A DNA stretch of 10,844 nt from Polaromonas sp. (GTDB taxonomy: Bacteria; Pseudomonadota; Gammaproteobacteria; Burkholderiales; Burkholderiaceae_C), in NCBI GenBank assembly GCA_025362825.1, contig JANYFF010000256.1, positions 1 to 10,844 on the forward strand, read 5' to 3'. A model generated the notes under the pieces. The model ran no database searches. It was not told the DNA's origin and worked only from the letters and a program-made list of their open reading frames with translations. The translations under genes were made by a program, and so were the position numbers. Shown here in pieces: positions 1 to 6,196 of this stretch (within the stretch, counting starts at the first letter, position 1; every line of letters begins with the position of its first letter).

Positions 1-1307
1 CCAGTTTCTGGTTTACCGTGCAGGCACCTTTGGCCCGGCTGCCTGCCGTGCTGGGTGCCGTCGATGCCACCATGCTGCAGGGCAGGCATGCGCTGGTTGT
101 GGACGACCATGAAACCAATATACGGGTTCTCACGCGGCAGCTTGAGTTGTGGGGCATGCGTGTCAGCAGTGCCGAGTCCGGCGAGAAAGCCCTGCAACTG
201 ATGGCGCTGGCACATGGCGAGGATTCGCTGCCCGATGTGGTGATCACTGACATGCACATGCCGCAAATGGACGGCGTCAGCCTTGCGGGAGCCATTAAGG
301 AAAAATCGGCGTGGTCGCAGGTACCAATGATCCTGCTGACATCGGGTTTCATGCCGCCTGGCCATGAGGCTTCCCGGCTTTTTGCGGCCAGGCTACTCAA
401 GCCCGCCCGTCAAAAGCAGCTGTTTGACACCATTGCGCGCTGTATTGCGCTCAAGGGCGCCACCGCGCAGGCGCCTGAAGCGACACTGGCCGCTATTGGG
501 ATCACCACGGCGAAAAACCTGGTGCTGGTGGTTGATGACAATGCGGTCAACCTCAAGGTCGCGTGCGCCATGCTGGCGCGACTGGGTTATCCGTCGCAGA
601 CCGCGCTCGACGGCCAGGAGGCCGTGGAAGCCGTCGCCAAGGCGCATGCGGCAGGCCGTCATTTTGGCGCTGTGCTGATGGACGTGAACATGCCGCGCAT
701 GAATGGCTTGCAGGCCACAGAAGAAATACATGCGCTGCTAGGTGCTGCCTCACCGCCCGTTATCGGTCTGACCGCCGGCGCCTCGTCTGAAGACCGCGCC
801 CGCTGCATGGTGGCGGGCATGAACGATTACCTGACCAAGCCCCTGTACGTGGCGGCGCTGACCATCGCGCTGGAGCGCTGGCTCGACAAACCGGGGACGG
901 CCGCTAGCGCCGCTACTGCCCCGTTGGCGGGCGAAGGCAGCGATGCAACAGAAGACGTGGAACCCGCGCTGATGGATTTCGATCGCCTGGCCGAGTTCAA
1001 GGAGTTTGACGACGATGCGCTGACCATGACACGTGAAGTGATCGGTCTTTTCAGGACCGATGCTTCCCAGCGGCTTGACGCCATCGAGCAGGCCATCCGC
1101 AGTAACGATGCGCGGGCCTTGTCGTGGGCCAGCCATGCGTTGGTTGGTGCGGCAGGCAATGTCGGTGCGGTGGCCATGCAGTCCATCGGCATCGCGCTTG
1201 AAACGCATGCGAAGACTGGCGTGGTGCCGGTCAATGCCACGCAGCAGTTGCAAAAGCTGAAGGTGTACTGGGAAAAAACCAGTGCGGTTCTGGATGCCTG
1301 GCTTTGA
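1..1307 (+). CDS. Hybrid sensor histidine kinase, 3' part (ATPase end, REC-REC-Hpt)
   Basis: This is the C-terminal part of a multi-step phosphorelay kinase, cut by the left edge; the first complete codon is at 3. A GTG at 18 could be mistaken for a start, but the frame stays open to the edge and reads SFWFTVQAPL, the usual last strand of a histidine-kinase ATPase domain, so translation begins upstream. Numbering from the GTG at 18: receiver 1 spans about 24-140, with acidic pair D29/D30, phospho-acceptor D78 (VVITDMHMPQMDG) and K128. Receiver 2 spans about 167-288, with D173/D174, D222 (VLMDVNMPRMNG) and K274. A linker of about 30 residues rich in Ala, Thr and Gly leads to an Hpt domain at about 320-425 with H373 in HALVGAAGNVGA. 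The family expects phosphate to pass from kinase His to receiver Asp to Hpt His and then to a separate regulator. The Hpt motif normally reads HxLKG; here the lysine is valine. The input domain and signal are not visible. The gene converges on phhA with 15 bp between stops. Confidence 0.93.
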   Translation, partial: SFWFTVQAPLARLPAVLGAVDATMLQGRHALVVDDHETNIRVLTRQLELWGMRVSSAESGEKALQLMALAHGEDSLPDVVITDMHMPQMDGVSLAGAIKEKSAWSQVPMILLTSGFMPPGHEASRLFAARLLKPARQKQLFDTIARCIALKGATAQAPEATLAAIGITTAKNLVLVVDDNAVNLKVACAMLARLGYPSQTALDGQEAVEAVAKAHAAGRHFGAVLMDVNMPRMNGLQATEEIHALLGAASPPVIGLTAGASSEDRARCMVAGMNDYLTKPLYVAALTIALERWLDKPGTAASAATAPLAGEGSDATEDVEPALMDFDRLAEFKEFDDDALTMTREVIGLFRTDASQRLDAIEQAIRSNDARALSWASHALVGAAGNVGAVAMQSIGIALETHAKTGVVPVNATQQLQKLKVYWEKTSAVLDAWL

Positions 1308-1322
1308 CCTGCAGGCCTTGGG

Positions 1323-2186
1323 CTAATTGAGCAGAGCCAGTTTGTCTTCAGGCAGCAGGGCGTCGGCAGCCAGCGGTTGCATCGCTGAAAGCGCGGCATA
1401 GAGCGGCGTGAAATCAGGCGCCGTCATGTCAAACAGCTGGTGAAAGCTGTCGATGACGAAATAGGTTTGCTGGTAGCTGTCGATCTTGTAGCGGGTGCGC
1501 ATGGTGCGCAGCAAGTCCAGCATGATGCGCTGTGGCTCGGGGCTTCTGACCGCGTGAACCAGTTCACCTGACGAGCTCAGGATGCCGGCCCCGTAGGCTC
1601 GCAGCCCATTGGCCTGGCGTATCAGGCCAAATTCAATCGTGTACCAATAAAGCCGTGACAGCTGCTCACATGCGCTCAAGCTGTGGGCCTTCAGGCCACC
1701 GGCGCCATAGGCCTGCATATGGTCGGCAAACACTGGATTGAACAGCAGCGGCACATGGCCGAACAGGTCATGAAAAATATCCGGCTCGACGATGTAGTCA
1801 AACTCTTCAGGTGTGCGTATCCAGTCCGTGACCGGAAACTTGCGGTTGGCCAGCAATGTGAAAAACGGGACTTCAGGAATCAGCCCCGGCACGGCAACGA
1901 CCTCCCAGCCGGTCGCCTTGTACAGACGCTCGTTGATATCGTCAAAGCGCGGTATCTGGCTGGACGAACCCAGCGACGGCAGTGCGGCGATGAATTCATC
2001 ACACGCCAGGCCGGGCAGCAGCGCCGACTGCCGCTGGTACAGGCGGCTATAGGTTTCGTGATCCGCCGCCGTGTAGGCCGCGTAGTTTTGCGGGCAGGTG
2101 TAGTCTGGTGCTACCTGGCCTCCGCGCACGTAGTCACCTCGCGGTGGCCTTTCACTGGCGCCATAGACTGCGGGTTCAATAGCCAT
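1323..2186 (-). CDS. phhA: Phenylalanine 4-monooxygenase (phenylalanine hydroxylase)
   Basis: This cytoplasmic, iron- and pterin-dependent aromatic amino-acid hydroxylase converts phenylalanine to tyrosine with O2, the entry step of phenylalanine degradation through homogentisate. The 287-residue product is a bacterial single-domain enzyme without the regulatory domain of animal homologues. The iron ligands are visible: H139 and H144 in FHDLFGHVP, and E185 in YWYTIEFGL. From memory they lie within one residue of the ligands H138, H143 and E184 of the Chromobacterium violaceum enzyme, which supports the start chosen. That start is the ATG at 2186 (MAIEPAVYG), with GGGG eight bases upstream. 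The frame extends upstream to 2267, but the extra 27 residues look non-homologous and are left out. hppD ends 120 bp upstream on the same strand, so the two are probably co-transcribed, hppD first. No frameshift or missing catalytic residue is seen. Confidence 0.96.
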   Translation of the reverse strand: MAIEPAVYGASERPPRGDYVRGGQVAPDYTCPQNYAAYTAADHETYSRLYQRQSALLPGLACDEFIAALPSLGSSSQIPRFDDINERLYKATGWEVVAVPGLIPEVPFFTLLANRKFPVTDWIRTPEEFDYIVEPDIFHDLFGHVPLLFNPVFADHMQAYGAGGLKAHSLSACEQLSRLYWYTIEFGLIRQANGLRAYGAGILSSSGELVHAVRSPEPQRIMLDLLRTMRTRYKIDSYQQTYFVIDSFHQLFDMTAPDFTPLYAALSAMQPLAADALLPEDKLALLN

Positions 2187-2249
2187 GATCGCAACCCCAT
2201 TTTCCAGACCTGCGAAAAATGTCCAGGGCAAGGCGTGCCGGCGCAGACA

Positions 2250-2288
2250 GTGGCAACGCCACGGCAAGCGGGCGCAACGCCGCCGTGG
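2250..2288 (-). other. Two overlapping, mutually exclusive hairpins between hppD and phhA
   Basis: Two inverted repeats share bases in the 120-bp spacer between hppD and phhA. One pairs CCACGGC (2259-2265) with GCCGTGG (2282-2288), seven perfect pairs around a 16-base loop. The other pairs GTGGC (2250-2254) with GCCAC (2258-2262), five pairs around a three-base loop. Both need bases 2259-2262, so they cannot form together. Neither has a clear U-tract after it on the minus strand, so a simple terminator is unlikely. A processing or attenuation role is only a guess. Confidence 0.3.
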
Positions 2289-2306
2289 GCATTTTCTCGC
2301 AGGTCT

Positions 2307-3428
2307 TCACGCGGCTAGGACGCCGCGGCGCATCTGGTCAAGCTCAATGCTCTCAAACAGCGCCTTGAAGTTGCCTTCACCAAAGCCATCGTCGCCCTTG
2401 CGCTGGATAAATTCAAAAAAGATAGGGCCCAGCTGGTTCTCGCTGAAAATCTGTAGCAGTAGCGCGCCTTTTTTGCCATCTACCAGCACCTTGCGGCGCT
2501 GCAGTTCGGCCACGTTTTCGCCGTGGCCCGGAATGCGCTTATCAACCAGTTCGTAGTAGGTGTCTATGGTGTCCAGTAGCTTCACGCCTTTGGCACGCAT
2601 CTGGTCCACGGTTGCCAGCAAGTCGGTACTGCCCATGGCAATGTGCTGTATACCTTCGCCGTGGTATTTGTCCAGGTACTCCTGTATCTGGCCGGCTTTT
2701 TCGTTACCTTCTTCATTGATCGGGATACGTATCTTGCCGCAGGGGCTGGTCATGGCTTTGCTCTTGACACCGGTCACCTGGCCTTCAATGTCGAAGTAGC
2801 GGATCTCTCGGAAATTGAAGAGCCGCTCGTAAAAGCCGGCCCATTCGTCCATGCGGCCTCGGTGCACGTTGTGCGTCAGGTGGTCGATATAGGTCAGGCC
2901 GTTGCCGACCGGGTTGAGCGCGTCGCCACTGATGCCTGGCAGGGGCTGGAAGTCCACATCATAAAAACCGATGTTGCCAATGTCGCCCGGCTGGGCGCCA
3001 TTCTTGCCGCGCCACTGGTCAATGAAATAAATGATTGAGTCACCGATGCCCTTGATCGCCGGAATGTGCAACTCGCCCGGGCCGGCAGTGTTTGCATAGC
3101 CCCACGCGCCAAGCGAAATTGCACGCTCATACGCCGCCTTGGCATCCTGCACCCTGAAGGCAATCGCGCACACGCTGGGGCCATGTTGCCGGGCGAAACG
3201 CTGTGCGAAGGAGTCCGGCTCGGCGTTGATGATGAAGTTGATGCCGCCCTGGCGATACAGGGTCACGTTTTTATGGCGGTGCCTGGCAATCGGCCTGAAA
3301 CCCATGCGCTCAAACACTGCGCCCATGGCCTGTGGATCGGGCGCAGCATATTCGATGAACTCAAAGCCGTCGGTCCCCATGGGGTTGTCCCAAGCAGCGC
3401 TAGTTTCAAATGACAGGTGTGCACCCAT
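2307..3428 (-). CDS. hppD: 4-hydroxyphenylpyruvate dioxygenase
   Basis: This non-haem iron dioxygenase converts 4-hydroxyphenylpyruvate to homogentisate in the cytoplasm, the committed step of tyrosine catabolism. The 373-residue product has the usual two vicinal-oxygen-chelate domains. The catalytic C-terminal domain carries the 2-His-1-Glu iron site: H183 in IDHLTHNVHRGRM, H262 in GIQHIAMGS and E339 in GPIFFEFIQRKG. The conserved C-terminal helix region DGFGEGNFKALFESIE is intact. The start is the ATG at 3428 (MGAHLSFETS), preceded by GGAGA at the ideal seven-base spacing. The frame is open a further 55 codons upstream to 3593, but that stretch has no family resemblance and would nearly touch the foldase gene. 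The 161 bp between the foldase stop and this start holds an AT-rich patch (about 3535-3550) that could be part of a promoter or an Lrp-type site. phhA follows downstream. Confidence 0.97.
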   Translation of the reverse strand: MGAHLSFETSAAWDNPMGTDGFEFIEYAAPDPQAMGAVFERMGFRPIARHRHKNVTLYRQGGINFIINAEPDSFAQRFARQHGPSVCAIAFRVQDAKAAYERAISLGAWGYANTAGPGELHIPAIKGIGDSIIYFIDQWRGKNGAQPGDIGNIGFYDVDFQPLPGISGDALNPVGNGLTYIDHLTHNVHRGRMDEWAGFYERLFNFREIRYFDIEGQVTGVKSKAMTSPCGKIRIPINEEGNEKAGQIQEYLDKYHGEGIQHIAMGSTDLLATVDQMRAKGVKLLDTIDTYYELVDKRIPGHGENVAELQRRKVLVDGKKGALLLQIFSENQLGPIFFEFIQRKGDDGFGEGNFKALFESIELDQMRRGVLAA

Positions 3429-3435
3429 ATGCGTA

Positions 3436-3440
3436 TCTCC
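3436..3440 (-). promoter_or_regulatory. Ribosome binding site deciding the hppD start
   Basis: GGAGA on the minus strand lies seven bases before the ATG at 3428. It selects this codon over GTG starts further upstream in the same open frame. Confidence 0.8.
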
Positions 3441-3589
3441 AGAAAAATATTTGATGCCTGCACTGTAATGGCGGTGAACATCAATTTTCTGGCGAAACGC
3501 TCTTGTGAGGCGTACCTTTCTGCAGGAAAACTGCGTTTTTAATTCTAAATGCGCTGCAGCCAACCGCTGATCTGCTACTGGATGGCAGC

Positions 3590-4537
3590 TCACTGCGAGC
3601 GGAGAGCCAAGGCGGCATCCACCCGCAATTGTTCCTGCTCTGAAAACAGCCGCTGGCTTAGCTGCTGGAGTTCTCCGGGGCTGGCTTTTCTGGCTACGGC
3701 GCCGGCGTAGTCGTTCAGCCGTGACTGCCAGTCACGGTCTTCGCGGTCCATTTGCGCCAATTGGGTTGCAGCGGCTTCACCGTAGCTGGTGCGCCGCTGG
3801 TTGAAGCGCTCGACGTCGCTTAAAGCTTTGGCATCGAACGCTGCGGTTTGTGCCGCGACCGCGACTTGTGCAATTGACTGCCGCCGCTGCGCACGTTGCG
3901 CCTCGCTGAGGCTACCCTCTGCGTCTGCCAGTGCGGCCTGTTTCTGGGCGGTGTTCAGCGCACTGTTGCGTTCAATTTCAAGGCGCGCCAGCGTGTAGCG
4001 GTCAAGCTGCATGTCTTCTGCAAAAAGAGCTTCGTATTCCTCGCCGGTGAAATGCCGTTCCCTGACCTGCTGGCGTGCGTCAAGCGCTACCCGCAAAGCG
4101 CGCGGATCGCCAGGGTCTGCTGGCGGCTTGATGCTGCCCAGTGCCACCCGGTAGTCGACATAGCGATCAATTAGTGCGGCCGCCCGTGCGGCGTATTCCG
4201 CCGGAAAAAACCGCGCCAGCAGCGTGAAGGCCCGCTTTTTCAGCATCGCCGGATCGCTGATGCTGCCGCCTATGCTGGCCTCAAACAGGACTTCTTCCAA
4301 CGTATGCCGCAGCTCGCTGGTTAAAAAAGGATCGGAAGGTGCGTCGCCTGCAGGGCGCACTGCAAGCGCTGCGGTGCTTCCGGGCTGTTGGCTCTGTGCG
4401 CTGGCGTTCATGCCTTGCAGCCTTGATGCTGCGCTGGTGGATATTCCACTGGCGCCTTTGCTGGACGCCAGCCACCAGCCAGCGGTGCACAGCGCGAGGG
4501 TTGTGACGACGGTCAGCGCAAGGCGCCTGTGCTTCAC
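3590..4537 (-). CDS. lifO: Lipase-specific foldase (lipase chaperone, Lif), divergent
   Basis: Lif proteins are inner-membrane-anchored periplasmic chaperones that fold one partner lipase before type II secretion. The 315-residue product has a basic N-terminus, one membrane segment at about 6-24, and an Ala/Ser/Gln/Gly-rich linker to about 66. A long, mostly alpha-helical, highly charged domain follows. Family-like stretches include YVDYRVALG (126-134) and FTGEEYEALFAED (163-175). The signature motif RxxFDYxLS is degraded: the aligned segment reads RHTLEEVLFEA (77-87), so Phe, Asp and Tyr are replaced by Leu, Glu and Glu. The start is a GTG at 4537 that overlaps the lipase stop as GTGA, implying translational coupling and a matched supply of enzyme and chaperone. 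There is no strong Shine-Dalgarno sequence. The call rests mainly on operon position, topology and overall pattern; exact partner specificity is inferred. Confidence 0.86.
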   Translation of the reverse strand: MKHRRLALTVVTTLALCTAGWWLASSKGASGISTSAASRLQGMNASAQSQQPGSTAALAVRPAGDAPSDPFLTSELRHTLEEVLFEASIGGSISDPAMLKKRAFTLLARFFPAEYAARAAALIDRYVDYRVALGSIKPPADPGDPRALRVALDARQQVRERHFTGEEYEALFAEDMQLDRYTLARLEIERNSALNTAQKQAALADAEGSLSEAQRAQRRQSIAQVAVAAQTAAFDAKALSDVERFNQRRTSYGEAAATQLAQMDREDRDWQSRLNDYAGAVARKASPGELQQLSQRLFSEQEQLRVDAALALRSQ

Positions 4538-5478
4538 AGGCCCAGCAGCTTCAGGCGGTTGGCTTGCTGGCGGTACAGGGTGACCGGGTCCACCGAGAAC
4601 CAGTCGCGCAGGCCGACCACCTGGTTAACTTCATCCAGGTGGTTCTGGCGGTACTCGCCGATGGTTGTGCCCAAGCGCGACGAACATGCAGCGACCAGAC
4701 CGTCATTGGCTTCGCCAAACACCAGGCTCATGATGCCCAGCGGGCCATCGCTGACGTCAAGAATGTTGGTCACAGGCTGCGTGCCGGCCCATGAGAAGTA
4801 GCGCACGCCATTGACCAGTTCGGGGCCACTGCCGCAACCTGCTGGCAGGCCCTGCGGAAAACGGCGATTGAAGTCCAGCGACCCAGCCGTGGTGAGCGAA
4901 TTGAGGGCGGCGGTCGGCATCTGCGGCAGGCTGGTGCCGCCGGAGCCGAGGTTGATCAGCGCGACGAAAGCCTTGGCGGCAGCGTTGACCACCGATTCAG
5001 ACAACGTGCCCGCAGGCGCCGCGCCGCGAAGGATGTCCGCCACACGCGAGCCTTTGTTGACGCCGCCTATCGAGGTGGCCGACGCTACGAGCTGCGGGGC
5101 CACGCCGGCCACATAGCGGATGGTCGGGCCGCCGTGCGAGTGACCAATCAGGTTGACCTTGCTGGCGCCGGTAATGGCCAGGATGTTTCTGACTTGCGCC
5201 AGCAGCTGTTCGCCGCGTACTTCCGTACTGTTGGCGGCCGAAACTTGGGCGACAAAGACGCGAGCGCCGTCCTGCGTCAAGGCGCTTGGGATGCCGTAAA
5301 AGTAGTCGATACCGAGGAAGGAGTCAAATCCAAACAGCCCATGCACCAGCACGATGGGGTAGCGCGTCTTGGTGTAGCCGGTGTCGGCATGCGCGGTCGC
5401 GCCAAACAGCAGGGCGGTGGCGGCCAGCGCAAAAATCAGGCGGCGCAGGTGGCTGGCGAAGGATGAGAAAACGGTCAT
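4534..5478 (-). CDS. lip: Secreted triacylglycerol lipase (family I, Lif-dependent type)
   Basis: This is an extracellular alpha/beta-hydrolase that cleaves long-chain triacylglycerols. The 314-residue precursor has a Sec signal peptide with likely cleavage after AHA (residue 31). The oxyanion-hole segment is VLVHGLFGFD. The nucleophile is S114 in GHSHGG, the acid D259 in ANDGLV and the base H280 in NHLDEVNQ. Calcium ligands of the Pseudomonas/Burkholderia lipases are matched by D241 and D282, and their single disulfide by C215 and C265. The start is the ATG at 5478, with GGAGA seven bases upstream; a TTG two codons earlier sits almost on that site and is unlikely. The stop overlaps the foldase GTG start. 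Secretion should need the foldase and a type II system encoded elsewhere. A palindrome just upstream (5507-5518) suggests repression. Confidence 0.96.
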   Translation of the reverse strand: MTVFSSFASHLRRLIFALAATALLFGATAHADTGYTKTRYPIVLVHGLFGFDSFLGIDYFYGIPSALTQDGARVFVAQVSAANSTEVRGEQLLAQVRNILAITGASKVNLIGHSHGGPTIRYVAGVAPQLVASATSIGGVNKGSRVADILRGAAPAGTLSESVVNAAAKAFVALINLGSGGTSLPQMPTAALNSLTTAGSLDFNRRFPQGLPAGCGSGPELVNGVRYFSWAGTQPVTNILDVSDGPLGIMSLVFGEANDGLVAACSSRLGTTIGEYRQNHLDEVNQVVGLRDWFSVDPVTLYRQQANRLKLLGL

Positions 5479-5485
5479 GTACAAG

Positions 5486-5490
5486 TCTCC
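5486..5490 (-). promoter_or_regulatory. Ribosome binding site deciding the lip start
   Basis: GGAGA on the minus strand is seven bases before the ATG at 5478. A TTG at 5484 lies only one base from this site and so cannot use it. Confidence 0.8.
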
Positions 5491-5506
5491 GGTTTATTAA
5501 AATAAT

Positions 5507-5554
5507 ACGAACGGTCGTGCTTTTTATTTATAAAGATTTTTTCAGTAAGCTGAA
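5507..5554 (-). promoter_or_regulatory. Putative lip promoter with operator-like palindrome
   Basis: On the minus strand a TATAAA (5527-5532) lies 16 bases downstream of TTCAGC (5549-5554), a plausible but weak sigma-70 pair that puts the transcription start near 5520. Just downstream, 5507-5518 reads ACGACCGTTCGT on the minus strand. This is an imperfect palindrome (10 of 12 positions symmetric) of a style common for TetR-type repressors. A repressor bound there would block the lip-lifO transcript. No TetR gene is present in the window, so the regulator is unknown. Confidence 0.4.
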
Positions 5555-5637
5555 GGGTTGACCATTAGGGCAATCCCGCGTGTTGCACAGCATGATCAGG
5601 ATGGTGGTCTGTGACTCTGAATCAGTAAAATTGCGCC

Positions 5638-6120
5638 ATGCCCGATATTTCAGCACTTGACAAGCTTGATCGCGCCATTTTGCGCAGTCTGCAGCAAAAC
5701 GGCCGCGAAACCTACGACGTTATCGGCGAGCAGGTGGGCTTGTCGCCCAGCGCCGTATTGCGCCGCGTTAAGCGGTTGGAGGAGTCAGGTGTCATCGACT
5801 CCTATGTGGCGTTGGTGAGGCCCGAGACGGTTGGCCTGGGGCTCACGGCTTATATCAATGTGCGCCTTGAAAAGCACCTTGAGACCCACAAGCGCAACCC
5901 GATGGACCTGTTTCGCGCCAGCGTGCAGGCCTGGCCCGAGGTGGTGGAATGCGTCTCGCTGACCGGCGAGATGGACTACCTGCTGCGGGTGGTAGTGGCC
6001 GACATGGCTCACTACAGCCGCTTCATCATGGACACGTTACTCAAGCACCCCAGCGTGCAGGATTGCAAATCGAGCTTCGTGCTTGACCGTGTGAAGACGA
6101 CCACCGCAGTGCCGGTTTAA
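5638..6120 (+). CDS. Lrp/AsnC-family transcriptional regulator
   Basis: This 160-residue product has the standard two-part Lrp/AsnC architecture. A winged helix-turn-helix at about 4-62 begins LDKLDRAILRSLQQNGR and includes the recognition-helix region LSPSAVLRRVKRLEESGVI. It is followed by a RAM ligand-binding and oligomerisation domain at about 70-150 containing VVECVSLTGEMDYLLRV. Such proteins form dimers to octamers, respond to amino acids and control neighbouring genes. It is divergent from lip-lifO, with hppD-phhA beyond. An amino-acid-responsive regulator of hppD-phhA is plausible from the pathway, but control of the lipase or of itself is equally possible. The ATG at 5638 has no obvious Shine-Dalgarno sequence. 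TAAAAT at 5626-5631 lies so close to it that a leaderless transcript is conceivable. The gene converges on the lipoprotein gene across a shared hairpin. Confidence 0.93.
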   Translation: MPDISALDKLDRAILRSLQQNGRETYDVIGEQVGLSPSAVLRRVKRLEESGVIDSYVALVRPETVGLGLTAYINVRLEKHLETHKRNPMDLFRASVQAWPEVVECVSLTGEMDYLLRVVVADMAHYSRFIMDTLLKHPSVQDCKSSFVLDRVKTTTAVPV

Positions 6121-6130
6121 CTTCGCCCAA

Positions 6131-6157
6131 TAAAAACGCCACCTTGAGGGTGGCGTT
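6131..6157 (-). terminator. Rho-independent terminator shared by convergent genes
   Basis: AACGCCACC (6135-6143) and GGTGGCGTT (6149-6157) form a perfect nine-pair stem with a five-base loop. On the minus strand the stem is followed by a T-rich run (6131-6136), making a good terminator for the lipoprotein gene that ends at 6197. On the plus strand it sits 14 bases after the regulator stop, but only a short T run follows, so it is a weaker terminator in that direction. Confidence 0.8.
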
Positions 6158-6196
6158 CAACTGCTGGCGACGTGCCCAGCAGCGAGGCAGTGCAAA

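Noticed and set aside
18..20. GTG as the true start of the first gene
   Set aside because: The frame continues open to the window edge and the residues before it match the end of a histidine-kinase ATPase domain, so the gene is truncated at the left.
1296..1316. GCCTG/CAGGC inverted repeat at the end of the kinase gene as a terminator
   Set aside because: Only five pairs with an 11-base loop and no T run; it overlaps the last codons.
3522..3540. GCAG-GAAAA-CTGC followed by GTTTTT as a plus-strand terminator
   Set aside because: The stem is only four pairs and no plus-strand gene ends nearby.
3429..3593. Extended N-terminus for hppD of 55 residues
   Set aside because: It has no family resemblance, and a textbook ribosome binding site precedes the ATG at 3428.
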